From the NCBI GenBank assembly GCA_029834535.1, contig JAQMWT010000351.1:124001-188000 (forward strand): DNA of 64,000 bases, read 5' to 3'. The position numbers and the translations under genes are program-made. Under the pieces are notes generated by a model. That model searched no databases, had not been told where the DNA came from, and saw only the letters and a program-made list of their open reading frames with translations. The stretch is from Chrysophaeum taylorii. Its lineage: Eukaryota; Sar; Pelagophyceae; Pelagomonadales; Pelagomonadaceae. Positions 10,323 to 20,739 of the stretch are shown here, piece after piece (position 1 is the stretch's first letter; each line of letters starts with the position of its first letter).

Positions 10323-11376
10323 TCCTAACTACTAATCGACAGATGTTTGTCTGTCTGTCTGTTTGTCTGTTTGTCCCTCGATTTAGGGTAAGGATCAGAT
10401 AGGCGCGAGAGTAAGGATCAGGTAGGCGCGAGAGCCAGACAGTGATCCTCCAAGCCGTCTACGGCGACCTCGCAGACTATTTCCACGACCCGCGGCGGCT
10501 CTTTCAGCGCGCCATTCTCACGCCCCGTCGAAACGATGTTGTCGATGCTGACAACGCGCGCATGACCGCGGCCTTTTTTTCCCGAAGACGAGGCGTCGGA
10601 GTTCTTTTCGGCCGACTAGGTTGGGTCGGAAGCCGACGCCTCGCTCTTTACAGTCGAGTTTTCAACTCCCTGACAACCAACGGCATGCTGACTTTGATCG
10701 CGAGCTTAAAGTCTTCGCAACCTCGACCCGTCGCACGGCCACTGCAACGGTACCAGATACATGATCGATCGTGTCGTTGTCACCGAGGCTCCTCCAACCT
10801 GTATCCCTCAAGCCCCACCGACGCCAAACGATCAACAAGAGCCAGAGGCAGACGCCCCGCAAGGTCGGCGTCCTCTTGCCCAAGCCCGTCTTCTGCCACG
10901 TCCAGCTCTACGTGGCTCTCTGTCGATCGGCAACCCCGAGGATATCCTCTTCTGAGTCGACGACTCCACCCTACCCCACACGTGCTGCGCAATACCGATA
11001 AGCCCCCTCCCGGCGTCTACACGCGCACGGTAGGTGAACTTACTGGGACCAGGTGAACTAATGGGGTTTGAGATTGGGACTAGGTGAACTTAGTGACCAG
11101 GTGAACTTACTGAGACCAAGTGAACTTACAGGGGTTTTTAGAGTGAACGCAAAGGCGAGCGGCGTGTACGGATCAAAGCAGCTTGGATTGGCGGAGGTGA
11201 GAGCGACGAGCTCGAAGGAGAGTGGGGTGAGTGGATGTGAGCACGAGTGGGCTTACACCGAACTTACTGGGGTTAGAGATTGGGACTAGGTGAACTTACT
11301 GGGGCCAGGTGAACTTACTGGGGTTAGAGATTGGGACCAGGTGAACTTACTGGCGAACTTACTGGCCTGCACTTGT
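10323..11376 (+). mobile_element. Non-autonomous Helitron copy H3 (best uninterrupted copy)
   Basis: The copy begins TCCTAACTACTAATCGACAG and ends GGCCTGCACTTGT. Internal parts are a (TTTGTCTG)n tract to about 10375, a helicase C-terminal region at about 10441-10960, and a minisatellite of GTGAACTTACTGG units at 11036-11376. The helicase region reads YGDLADYFHDPRRLFQRAIL, then TPRRNDVV, then in a shifted frame EFFSAD, then NSLTTNGM, NGTRYMIDRVVVTEAP and, near the end, KVGVLLPKPVFCHVQLYVAL. These match the C-terminal motifs of Helitron Pif1-type helicases. Frameshifts and the missing Rep domain make it non-autonomous. It stops 43 bp before the ATG of the BRE1-like gene, so it may supply or have replaced part of that promoter. 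Confidence 0.8.
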
Positions 11377-11419
11377 ATATAAGTAATAAAGATAAGAGTC
11401 TCGATCGAAAAAGAAAGAG

Positions 11420-12727
11420 ATGAAACGGGCCAGCACGTTCGCTTCCGATCAGGACGAGGTGAGCGCGTTTAGGTATGCTTTTCTTAAGGCCCAAAACCGG
11501 AGCATGTGGAGCGCGATGCGGAGCGCGTGCCGCGAGGCGGAGCGCGAGCGCGATCGTCGATCTGCGCTCGAGACGGCGCTCGGCGCGAAGTCGGCAGATA
11601 GGGCGGGGTTTGCGGCGCTGACGGAGCGGGTGTCGGCGCTGGAAGCCAGAGAAGAGAAGCTCCGGCGCGACGCGGAATTTGTGGACCGCGAGATCGCGTT
11701 GAGGCCCGCGAAGGCGCGTCTGTCGAAGGATGACGACGAGTCGGGCGCGTTGGACGCGTCGCTCGCGGCGTGCGCCGCTCTCATGGCCGAGAAGTATACG
11801 AGGATAACGGACATTCGAATCGTCAAAGAGGACCACGCAGCTTCTCGAGATATCCTGGAAGCACGGGTCCGGGAGCTCGAGGCGCAGAAAGCTGGTCTCG
11901 AAACCGCGATGTCGCGGCGAGGTCCGGCGCTCGCGGATCTCGAGGCTCGGGGGCTCGCGCCGAAGGGGGCGGCATCAGTCGCCGCCGCCAAAGAACTCGC
12001 CGAACGCAAGGAGATCGAGGCCTCGCTCCGCGTGCAGCTGCACGCGCTCCAAACAGCGGCGAGCGACGACACGGTCAAGGCGACGTTGTTGGAGGAGATA
12101 GATCAGACGGCGGAGTCGCTCGAGAAATTGCGACTTCAAAACGAACGGCTCATCGCCGAAAATGCTGCCCTTCGTCTCAAGGAGGAGCTCGTGGCCGCGC
12201 TCGAAGCGAAGCTCGAAAGTTCCGAATACGTGGTGAACGAAATGAAGAGCCTTTTGAAAGCGAAGACAGTGCTCGTCGACGACGCCAAGTCGAGGATCGA
12301 AAAAATGGAAAAGGAGGCGTACGAATTTCGGATGCGCCTCGCCTCGATGCAAGCGAGGTGCGACCGCTTCGAAAAGGAGGCGGAAGGTCTGCGCGAAGAC
12401 CTCGCCTCGGCGCGGCGTCAAGCGGGAGATTTGTCGGCGGACTTTGCCGCGAGACTCTCGGACGCGAGGCGGCGCGACGTCGTCGAAAAGGAAACGAAAC
12501 GAATCCCCGCCGACCAGATCGACCGCAATCGCATCAAGCAGCTCGAGACCAAAATCCAGTGCCCCGTGTGCCACGAAGGGGAGAAATCTGTCGTCATCAC
12601 GCGCTGCTCGCACGCGTTCTGCAAATCATGCGTTGACACGGTCATCGCAACCCGCAACCGCAAGTGCCCTGCCTGCGCCAAGCCGTTCGGCACCAACGAC
12701 GTCCACAAGGTCTTCCTCATTAATTAA
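11420..12727 (+). CDS. BRE1-like RING-finger E3 ubiquitin ligase
   Basis: The protein of 435 residues is mostly coiled coil (roughly residues 30-370, rich in Glu, Arg, Leu and Ala heptads) and ends in a C3HC4 RING finger at residues 381-419. The RING pieces are CPVCHEGEKS, TRCSHAFCKSC and RKCPACAKPF, followed by NDVHKVFLIN. That terminal block is the signature of BRE1/RNF20-type ligases, which monoubiquitinate histone H2B during transcription. The protein is shorter than yeast or animal BRE1 (about 700-1000 residues), having lost N-terminal coiled coil. The start ATG lies 43 bp after the end of Helitron H3. The stop lies only 4 bp from the end of the convergent glycosyltransferase gene. The RING and family are firm; the H2B role is inferred from the family. 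Confidence 0.8.
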   Translation: MKRASTFASDQDEVSAFRYAFLKAQNRSMWSAMRSACREAERERDRRSALETALGAKSADRAGFAALTERVSALEAREEKLRRDAEFVDREIALRPAKARLSKDDDESGALDASLAACAALMAEKYTRITDIRIVKEDHAASRDILEARVRELEAQKAGLETAMSRRGPALADLEARGLAPKGAASVAAAKELAERKEIEASLRVQLHALQTAASDDTVKATLLEEIDQTAESLEKLRLQNERLIAENAALRLKEELVAALEAKLESSEYVVNEMKSLLKAKTVLVDDAKSRIEKMEKEAYEFRMRLASMQARCDRFEKEAEGLREDLASARRQAGDLSADFAARLSDARRRDVVEKETKRIPADQIDRNRIKQLETKIQCPVCHEGEKSVVITRCSHAFCKSCVDTVIATRNRKCPACAKPFGTNDVHKVFLIN

Positions 12728-12731
12728 TATT

Positions 12732-14221
12732 TCACCACCACCACAACCAAGAAGAAGGAGAAGAAGCAGAAGAAAAGGGGTTTTTTTTCCTATTCTTCTT
12801 TTTTATATCGGCGGCGGCGGCCGCTGCAGTCTTCTTCTTCTTCTTCTTCTTCTTCTTCGGCGGCGGCGAAACGTCAACTTCGTCTTCGTAGCGCGGCTCG
12901 AGGTGAGCGAAGATGTGGTAGAGCCAGAAGGGCCAGTAGGCTCTTTTGAGGTCGAGTTTTTCGCGCTGGTTGTGTATTTTTTTGTACTGTTCCTCGAGCC
13001 ACGACTTCGTGATGTTTCGCGTCGGGCGCGCGCACGTCGAATGGATTTTGCACTTCGAAGCGTCTAAGGGTACCCATATGACGGGGACCAACGGATCCCA
13101 GGAGGGAAAGCGCCCCGGGTCGGCATCCACACCCTCGAAGCCGTCCAAGCCAACGTAGTTGTCAAGGACGACCGCGGCACCCGCGAGCAAAGCCTCGTGG
13201 TCGCGGAAGCAAGACAACCCGTGGCCTCTCGGCGACCAAACAATCTTCGAGTCCAGCAGCCGGTCGGCGTAGACGTCGGCATCGACGTGCCCAAAGCCAT
13301 CATCTGGATTAAAATTCTCGCAAAGCTCTGGCTGCATCTGCAACGCTCGTTCGACGCGCCCGCCGCGGTTGCTGCCCGAGGTCATGCAGCAACACAAAAA
13401 AAAGGTGGACCGTTCTGTTGTTGTTGTTGTTACCTTCTGCCCGAGCAAAAGGTGCATTCTCCTGGAAGCCGAGTGCCCCGTGATCATTACCTTGTCTCGA
13501 TGCGGGTTTGCCGGGTCGACGAGCGACCGAGTGTTCGCGTTCGCCGCGAAGATTCGTCCGCCGCGCGGCCACCTCAACAGCTCCGGCGCTTTCACTTGAA
13601 GCGTCTTGAAGTCGACCAAGGGCGAGTCGCCGAAATTCAGGACGCTGCAGTTCTTCACAAGTCGGTGGATCGGGGCGGTCTTGTACGTGCGAGCCTGCGT
13701 CGATTATGTTTCCTCGCTTTCGACGACGACGACGCACTCACTATCCCGACGTTGTTCGTCGTCGTGATCAGACCAATATCGAGGGGCGTCGTCGCCAAAA
13801 GACCTGGATGTTTTTTTCGTATTTTGTGGATCTCCACTTGCAACGACAACTGCGGGTTGAGCAAGAGCTGACTGAGTTCGAAAGCGACTCGATCTTTCCA
13901 CTCGAGTCTTGTTTTCAAGACGACCTCTTCGTCCTCCAACCCTCTTATTATTCGCCACGCCTCCCGCACGCGACTCAGACCGAGGACCGCCTCCCAATAC
14001 ATAACACAGCATTCGAGGCAGCACTCGACGGCGCGTTCGGGCGATTGCCACGGAATCCGCGACAACAGGCAAGACCGCGGCGGCGAAGCTTCGCACACCC
14101 GCTCAGATTCGCACGCCGACGACCCGTTCGCTGCGGCCGCGCTCACGGCGACGATACACCGCGTGTACTTGTCCCCGGCGGCGCCGACTCCAAAGACCCA
14201 CCACCACCACCACCACCTCAT
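12732..14221 (-). CDS. Two-exon glycosyltransferase, exostosin-like fold
   Basis: Two minus-strand exons (14221-13742 and 13694-12732) join in frame across a 47-nt intron to give about 480 residues. The N terminus is MRWWWWWWVFGVGAAG, a tryptophan run coded by (TGG)n that could act as a signal or anchor. The C-terminal half holds YADRLLDSKIVWSPRGHGLS, then CFRDHEALLAGAAVVLD and VPVIWVPLD. This pattern (K-x-S-P-x-G-x-G, R-x-x-E-A, G-A-x-V) is that of the nucleotide-sugar-binding half of exostosin-like glycosyltransferases. A low-complexity tail of Pro, nine Lys and six Ala, coded by triplet repeats, precedes the stop. A second small intron near 13380-13430 is possible because the sequence there is a (TTG)n/poly-pyrimidine tract. 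It is convergent with the RING gene, 4 bp apart. The sugar specificity is unknown. Confidence 0.6.
13695..13741 (-). other. 47-nt GT-AG intron
   Basis: On the minus strand the intron begins GTGAGTGCG and ends CATAATCGACGCAG, with a branch-point-like CATAATC close to the acceptor. Removing it joins NNVGI to ARTYKTAPIHR in phase 0 and avoids the in-frame stop inside the intron. Confidence 0.7.
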
Positions 14222-14499
14222 TTTGCTTGCCACAAGCCAGCCCTAACTGATTCCGAAACGGACTCCTCATGCCGCCCCGCCCGCTGTGTTAATTATTCCG
14301 CGTCCAGAACAGTCTGGCGTGGCTGCGATGTGGTCGATCTCAACAACAAAGCCGCAACTACAATCATCAAGATATTGTTGTTCGGTTCCTTGAAGAAGAA
14401 GAAGAAGAAGAAGAAGAAAAGCTTTAATCACGTGTTTTATCTTATTGTGTGGTGCGGCGACTTACGACGATGATGATGATGACGGACGAAAGAAAACCA

Positions 14500-15630
14500 C
14501 GCTAAAACAAACGCATGGGGAGCAGCATGGCTCCCCGCGATGAAACCAGGAACCTACCTCCCGGGGCTTGCATAGCAGTCGGAGCTCCTCGTACTCTTCA
14601 TCATCCTTCAGGACCGCCGCTCAGTCCGAACGCGCCGCCCGCACAGACTTGCCCTCGAGCGACTTGCCCTCGAGCTTGGCACACTTGATTTCCGCGTCCT
14701 CTTTCTCGAGGAACCTCTTGAACGTGCGCAAGCAGTACCCAATCCTGTTTGCCCTGCTCGCGCTCTCCTCCTTTCTCAGAGAGCACGCTCTTCTGCACCT
14801 CTTGGAACTCGGCGACCGATGACGTCAAACTGCTGCCCGATCTTGGCTTCCATCTCGTCCAGCACACCAAGCACCGCGCGACGAAAGCAACACCGTCGAC
14901 CATCTTCATGATCGTCGCCTTGGCAATCGGCATCAAATCGCGACGCAGCTTGTTCTGCAGCGTGATTTTGCACCCGTCGGGTTGCGGCCTCCAGCACGTT
15001 TCGCACGCGAGGTAGAGGCAAAGCGTCTCGACCGCCTCTTCTTCTTTCGGCGATCGCATCACGCACCGACTTTTTTCGCGCCCTCGATCTTCTTCTACAC
15101 TTCTTCCCCGCGCGGGGAATATAGGCTGACCACGCCGCCGAGTGCGCCGCACCTCACGACGCGGGCCTTTGACTCATCTTCTTCCCCCAGCGTCGAGCTC
15201 CTTGGCGGCGCACTCTGCCTCAAGCTTCGCCCCCTTATTCGAGTTGGTTCTCCTCCTTTTGTTCTTTGGCCGGTAAGTAGCGCGATGACGAACGAGGCGG
15301 GCGCACCGTCGTCGGCTCGGCGGCGGCCCGTATGCACTGACGCAGGTTTCTCGCGCGAAAAATTCCTTTCGTCGACGGCGGCGTGCTGTCGCTTTTCGAT
15401 AATGGTCGTGATGGTCTTGACGCCCGCCTCGATACCGCCCAGTTCGGAACATTATATGAGTCGAGCATCCTCTCTAAATCGGCCTTGGCGAAAGCCCGCG
15501 AAGGAGGGCTCTTCGTCGACGACGACGCGAGATGTCGACCCCGGGCGGCGCCGCTGAGCCAGCGGCACTCAGCCAGCCTGTGGTACCTTTGATGTGCCCG
15601 ACTTTCAGGGAGCATTCCATACATCAAAAG
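14500..15630 (-). pseudogene. Decayed coding region, unrecognised
   Basis: Minus-strand frames at 14601-15152 (183 codons), 14776-15066 and 15235-15627 contain protein-like stretches such as ETLCLYLACETCWRPQPDG, VRNVLEAATRRVQNHAAEQ and FAKADLERMLDSYNVPNW. They fall in different frames, so one broken gene is likely. I do not recognise the family. A (GAA)n tract at 14392-14420 lies just left of it. Confidence 0.2.
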
Positions 15631-16329
15631 AGGCAGAAAACGAGGAGTCGTGACGACTACTTTGCTATGGGATGTGTATCAAGATCGCGGCGGTGCATCA
15701 TCCACACTAGAGATAGAAAATCTGAATTAGGGTTAATACCCCCTCTATTCTCTTCTATTCTATAGGGTTAGTTCCCTTAACTTTGCTTAAACCTTTGATT
15801 TAAAGAAAACGCTGTGTTATTTATTCCCACCACCGGCTGTCCTCGAGACAGATTCGAGGACAGACTACCACTGTTCTCACGCTCGGCTGAAGGGTAACAC
15901 AGTTTTGATTACTGTTCTCTACACACGTTCGAGGGGTGTATACGCGGTCGCCTTCGGGCGAACTCCTCGCAACGGACTTCTGCACGGCCAAGCTCTGGGG
16001 GCTTGTCGACGCGTGTCATTTTTTGTCGAGCGATGATGAACCGTCGCCCGTAGTTAGTGGCGCGGCATTCATCCCCCGGACGCCGAGGCCGCTTTGGTCG
16101 CGCTCAATAAGGAGCTACAATGCGAGGAAGCCGAACTTCCAGGCGCTTTCGGCGACGATGTTCGGGTTTCTGGTCCGTGTCACCAAAACCGGAACAAGCC
16201 GGCTTTCGTGTAAAGTACTTTTTTACCATGTGGCAACGTTCCAGTACGCCCCCTTAAGACTAAGTGAAGTGGGCTTTCGCAAAAGAGCCGACTCTCGTTG
16301 CGTTCCAGAGGAGGGCATGACCAGGTAGT
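15631..16329 (+). other. No recognised gene; 130-codon open frame
   Basis: An open frame at 15936-16328 gives 130 residues with no known domain. It includes NARKPNFQALSATMFGFLVR and has no obvious signal or membrane segment. The preceding 200 bp are AT-rich and contain CTCTATTCTCTTCTATTC. I cannot support a gene with confidence. Confidence 0.15.
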
Positions 16330-16525
16330 CCACAGCTGCGCCCGGAGAGGAATGAGGCGGAGCCGCCGACAACATGCGGGGAGAGGAGAAGAGGAGCTGA
16401 GCCCGCAGGGCATACGCATCCTGCCGCCGGACGTACATGCGACGGAGTAGGGCCTTGCTGCTGGGCAGGCGCGACCTAGTGCTTTCCCGATGCGGGGCTG
16501 GCGTTGGTGATTTTGGTCTCCAGTA
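16330..16525 (-). mobile_element. Diverged LINE-like C-terminal fragment
   Basis: On the minus strand ALLRRMYVRRQDAYALRAQ aligns with VTLRRTYVRRQHAYDLRAG from the LINE-like copy at 23544-25164, followed in both by a run beginning SSP. The DNA around CCGCCGGACGTA is also shared. This is an older or sister-family copy of the C-terminal end of the same element. Confidence 0.5.
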
Positions 16526-17006
16526 TCCTTTTTTGGGGGGTAAATAAACCAAATCCGTTAATTGTACCAAATTTTACCATTATTATACTCTTGAGAGCGA
16601 TTTTTTACATTACCGCATCCGATGACGTCACCCAAGTAAGTCGATCTGATACGGCAATATTTCACCCCCCCCGCCATGACTCGAATATAACGGATTTTAC
16701 TTGACGGAGGTTGTTTCGAGAGACCAAACTCTTTAAGATTGGTTGGTTGGCATTCCTCCAAAGACTCACTTCCGCTCTCAGCGTAAATGCGCTTTCCGAC
16801 CGACCGACGGACAGACAGACGTCGTTGTGTTGAGCACTATCTTACCAGGGTGGAGTGCCAACTAGAAGAGACGGAGGTGCTCCACCCTCGAAGGAAGAAG
16901 AAGAAGAAGGACCGCGACGCCATCACCAAAATTAAGCAGTTTCTCTCCAGAAGTGGCGCCGCAACACACGCACGATTTTTCCCTCGCCGCCGGCGAAATA
17001 AATAAA
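16526..17006. other. Intergenic, no gene seen
   Basis: This is an AT-richer stretch with poly-C and (GAA)n tracts (16891-16910). I see no coding sequence beyond short fortuitous frames and no RNA gene signature. The right end is probably the 3' flank of the PDZ gene. Confidence 0.3.
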
Positions 17007-17822
17007 TCAGTAGAGATCGTCGCGGTCGACGTAGGGGGAAAAGGGTGTGCAGCCGGTGCAGGAGATGAAGGGGTCGAGGAAGGTGGCTCCAAAGGAAGGG
17101 GGTGGGGGCGGGGGGGGAGTGTCGCGGGGTCCGGGGATTCCTGCCTGTTGCATGGAAAATTTGAGGTCGCGGTCGACGCCCTCGATGAAGGTGAGGTGGA
17201 GCGGTCTCGGCGCTCGTTTGATCTCCCGGACTAGATCTCGGAAGGTACGGGCCTCGGGGAGCACGATGAGCGCGTTGTTGACCGCGATCAGCTCGTCGCC
17301 GGGCTTTAAGACGTCGGGAAACAAGACGCACGTCGGCTTTGTCGCGCACACCACAACGTACTCGCGGCCCGCGATTTGGTTCCCCACGGTCTCGAGCTTC
17401 ATTTCGAAGCCCAAATGCCCCAGAAACGTGTGGCGCACCACCAATCCTGCCTCGTCCATTTGCCTCACGTGCTCCGCCAAACTCTCGAACACCTCGCCGC
17501 TACCCTCGTAGAGCGCTGATCTATCGGCGACGCTGAGGGGCTCGTGCTTGACGAAGGTCACCTCGCAGCTCCCACCCGCGTACACGAGCAGCTTTGCGCG
17601 ATCGGCGGTTGTGACGAGTTCGTCGTCGACGGCAACCAACTCGTCGCCGGGACCGATGGGGGCTTTGCACTGGGAATCCACGTGCGTCACTTGGATCAGA
17701 TCGCGCCCGTCGCGCGAAGCGGACCGGATCGAAAACCCGACGTACGCTGACGACGCGAATTTGTGGCGGACCACAAGCCCCAGCGCCTCCATCTGCGAAA
17801 CATAAGAAGAAGAAGAGGACAT
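17007..17822 (-). CDS. Twin PDZ-domain protein
   Basis: The protein of 271 residues contains two PDZ-like domains. The first, about residues 12-92, has VGFSIRS and PIGPGDELVAVDDELV. The second, about residues 120-215, has LGFEMKL and VLKPGDELIAVNNALIV. The LKPGDELIAVN-type strand is the core PDZ signature. The second carboxylate loop is LGFEM rather than GLGF, so peptide preference may be unusual. The C terminus is proline-rich (seven prolines) with a CTGC motif. No signal peptide is visible, so it is likely a cytosolic scaffold. The start ATG lies 23 bp downstream of the GT90 stop on the same strand, close enough that shared transcription or a single spliced transcript should be considered. 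Partners are unknown. Confidence 0.7.
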   Translation of the reverse strand: MSSSSSYVSQMEALGLVVRHKFASSAYVGFSIRSASRDGRDLIQVTHVDSQCKAPIGPGDELVAVDDELVTTADRAKLLVYAGGSCEVTFVKHEPLSVADRSALYEGSGEVFESLAEHVRQMDEAGLVVRHTFLGHLGFEMKLETVGNQIAGREYVVVCATKPTCVLFPDVLKPGDELIAVNNALIVLPEARTFRDLVREIKRAPRPLHLTFIEGVDRDLKFSMQQAGIPGPRDTPPPPPPPSFGATFLDPFISCTGCTPFSPYVDRDDLY

Positions 17823-17845
17823 TATTATTGTGGATTGTGATTATT

Positions 17846-19090
17846 TTAAGGAAATCCGTTGAGAAGAGCGTTGCAGTCCGTGAAGGGTCGCGTGATGAGA
17901 TGGGTCGAGGGGAGCGCGCGGTAGAACTTGTTGTCCTCAACGTGGGGCCGCGCCCCAAGGATCTCGACAAGACCCTCGGTGCAGTTCCCCTTATTCACCA
18001 CCACCACACCAGGAGATGAGGGGAGTGCGGCAAGCAATGCTTGGTAGTAGGCTGCCAGACAGTCCGGGCAGAGCCAGGCGTCGTAGACGCGCCGGGCGTT
18101 CGACGCGAGCGTCGCGATTCGAGCAGCATCAAGGCCCTCGACCGTACGTTTAGCGTTGCACAAGTTGACCGCGAGGTGCGTGATGCCATGGGCGAGGGCG
18201 GGAAAGTAGAATTCGACGTACGAAGCGTCCCAGATCAACACCGCGCCTCCGGCCGACCAGAGGCTGTTGAGATTCCTCGAGTAGCTTCCCGTAAATGCCC
18301 CCGGCAAATGGAGGAGAAATGTATGATTGGAAAACTCGGACTGCGGCACGTAGGACCCCCTTATCCTGTCGGGGTCGCGCGCGAGCTCGCGCATGAGCGT
18401 CGTGTAGCCGACCGTCGGCGCCGTCGCGCCGTACTCCCGACTCGGGACTACTGAAGCGCATTCGTCAACGTCATAACGAGGCGAGCAGTGGATGCACCGC
18501 ACGTCAAACAACTCGGGCGCCATCACCGTGAGCGACGCCGCCGCCAGCCTCGCGACGTTTCCGGCGTTTTTGTCGCACGATCGACCGGTGATGTTCCCTC
18601 GCCACAAAACGCGCCGGTCGGTCCCCGGGGGCCTCACCACCACCGGTCTCTCGCGAAGGAGATCAAAGTAGGGATTGGGTGCGAGGATGCCGCACTGATC
18701 GTATCCAGCAACTTTCGCGATGACGACGAACGGCCAACCGTCGCACCTCTTGACTCCCCTCGTCCCTGCCGAGAATCTGTACGCGGCGTTCACGACGCGC
18801 CGCCGATCCACCACAGACTTGACGAATCTCAGGTGGGCAGCGTGCTTCGACGCTTCGAGAAACGAGCGATGGACCACGACTCGCTGGTCGACGACGACAA
18901 CGGTGTCACGCGGGTAAGGGAACGCCACCAATTCGCTCTGCGAGTGCGTCACGGCAGGGATGCTCCGTTCGAGCTCCTCGAGAACCCCGCGCGGCCTCGA
19001 CGACGAGCTCAGTGCAGTCTTCCCGAGTCGAGGGCATTCGACCACCGCGACGACGACGACACCTTGGATGATGAAAACCAGGAGCATCAT
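17846..19090 (-). CDS. GT90 (CAP10-like) glycosyltransferase
   Basis: I chose the start at 19090, where tandem ATGs open a signal anchor (MMLLVFIIQGVVVVAVVECP); the frame stays open 61 codons further upstream but that part is low-complexity serine. The mature protein has the CAP10/GT90 hallmarks: RVLWRGNITGRSCDKN, then HTFLLHLPGAFTGSYSRNLN, NSLWSAGGAVLIWD and EFYFPALAHGITHLAVN. The family transfers xylose or glucose in the Golgi or ER (POGLUT, fungal CAP10). The protein of 414 residues is full length for the catalytic domain. The cysteine-rich C-terminal part (AWLCPDCLAAYYQ) also fits. It lies 23 bp upstream of the PDZ gene. The acceptor is not predictable. Confidence 0.8.
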   Translation of the reverse strand: MMLLVFIIQGVVVVAVVECPRLGKTALSSSSRPRGVLEELERSIPAVTHSQSELVAFPYPRDTVVVVDQRVVVHRSFLEASKHAAHLRFVKSVVDRRRVVNAAYRFSAGTRGVKRCDGWPFVVIAKVAGYDQCGILAPNPYFDLLRERPVVVRPPGTDRRVLWRGNITGRSCDKNAGNVARLAAASLTVMAPELFDVRCIHCSPRYDVDECASVVPSREYGATAPTVGYTTLMRELARDPDRIRGSYVPQSEFSNHTFLLHLPGAFTGSYSRNLNSLWSAGGAVLIWDASYVEFYFPALAHGITHLAVNLCNAKRTVEGLDAARIATLASNARRVYDAWLCPDCLAAYYQALLAALPSSPGVVVVNKGNCTEGLVEILGARPHVEDNKFYRALPSTHLITRPFTDCNALLNGFP

Positions 19091-19279
19091 CGATGATGAT
19101 AGGGTACGGTTTAGGGTACTTGATGAGGTCGGTCTACGAGGCTCGTCACGATGGATGCCGCTGCCGCGCGTGTCGTCGATTGGGGCGCGGCGAGATGTTC
19201 CTAGTAACCGCGTCGGGCAGGTTGCGATCCTTTTGGATGAGGAGGAGGAGGAGGAGGAGGAGCTGTGTCCCAAGGTCTG

Positions 19280-20739
19280 TCTCCGCTATTATTGAAAAGT
19301 CAGTTGACTCGAAGGAAGGGAAGGCAACGCACGCCGGGACGCGATGCCCGAAGGTTCGCCGCCTGCCACGACGATGAGACGCACGCAAAGGATGGAATCG
19401 TGCATGCGGGACCGTTGTGGCCGGCCGTTTCGATAACCCTTTGCTGAGTGTCCGTCGCCAAGGATGCGACCTTCCGGCGACTGCGGGAAGTTAGTTGCCG
19501 CGAAGACCTCCGGGAAGTCGCTGTTCGAGAAGGCCAACGAGGCGCACAGGAGGCCTCTTGAAAGCTTGCTTGTCTGCGCACAGGAAGGGCGCCTCGCGGA
19601 CGTCGATCGCGGGGAGAGTGCTAGATCCTCGCTCGACGCCGAGAGTCGCTGCCTGCTGCGTCTTCCCATACTACGGCGTTCTTCAGAAAACCTCCGAGAA
19701 GCGCGAGCCCAAGAGAAGTTGGTTCGGAATCGAAGGCCCCAGCAAGCAAGGACAGAGGCCACGCACCCATGGCAGGAAACCGACCGAGCTGGCGACGGAA
19801 GACAGCGCATTAGACGAGGCCGCGTCGGCGCGCGAGCGCAACGACTCCCGGGCTACGCAATCGACCGGGTAAGGCGCGAAGGGATCCGCAGCCACGATAT
19901 CGCCGGCGGGGCGCAGCGGTTTCTATTCAAAAGCGCAGCTTGTCTACGCTTTGGCTCGCCATTTGCCGCGGTGATTGATGCCTTCGCCCGCGACCCTAAT
20001 AAATGCCGCGAAGCGTTCGGCCGCCCTCGGCGCGCGACTCGCGGACGTTGGGCAGGTTAGTGGAGCTCGCACTCGTCAAGCCGTAGACGACCATCGCGCT
20101 CTGTGTCACCTCGTGCCAAAGTCGCCGGAACTGCGGCGAACGGGAGACGCCGTCGTGGAAAGAAGAAGCGGCCGCAATTCCCGAGCGGGCGGAGGTCGTC
20201 GGAAGCTTTCTGTTCTCTCTGGCACCGCTCACACAGCCCGGAAGGTTGGCATGCCGCCATTCTCCGAACGAAAGGGGGCGAAGTTACTACCGACCGAACA
20301 ATATGGGCGTGCCGCCAACGGCTGCCTCGGTTTAGGGAGTAACCACTAAGGGTATCGGAGAAGCGCGGCGGCGGCGTGCTCAAAATAGGCGGAGCGAGCG
20401 ACTTCTTTGGGATGTACAGACGACAAGAAGACAGAAATGCAGGCCACTTGCAGAGAGCGGCAGCCTAGCCGTCAGAGTGGCTAACGAGGGGCTATTCACC
20501 ATAGGAGAGAGGTCCTACGTGCTACAAGTGCGCTACTTCCAGAGGAGGTTTCATGAGCACCAAATTACTTGACCTAAGCCACCGCCCACCTCCAGCAACG
20601 GCATTACCGCACGCACTTCAAGGAGCGCCAAGCCGCTTACAGAAACGCCAACGGCCCACCCTACGTCTCCCGGCCGCCGGGTCCCCGATGGCGCCCGGGC
20701 GGCGGTTAGGCTAGCCCTCGGTCATCCCTTATAATCGGA
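19280..20739 (-). pseudogene. Coding-like debris, unrecognised
   Basis: Overlapping frames on both strands (for example 19289-19810 minus, 19464-20060 plus, 20057-20383 minus) have protein-like composition without a known domain. No frame is clearly dominant. Minus-strand pieces such as KGYRNGRPQRSRMHDSILC change frame with their neighbours, which suggests an old broken gene or transposon. No functional gene is supported. Confidence 0.2.
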
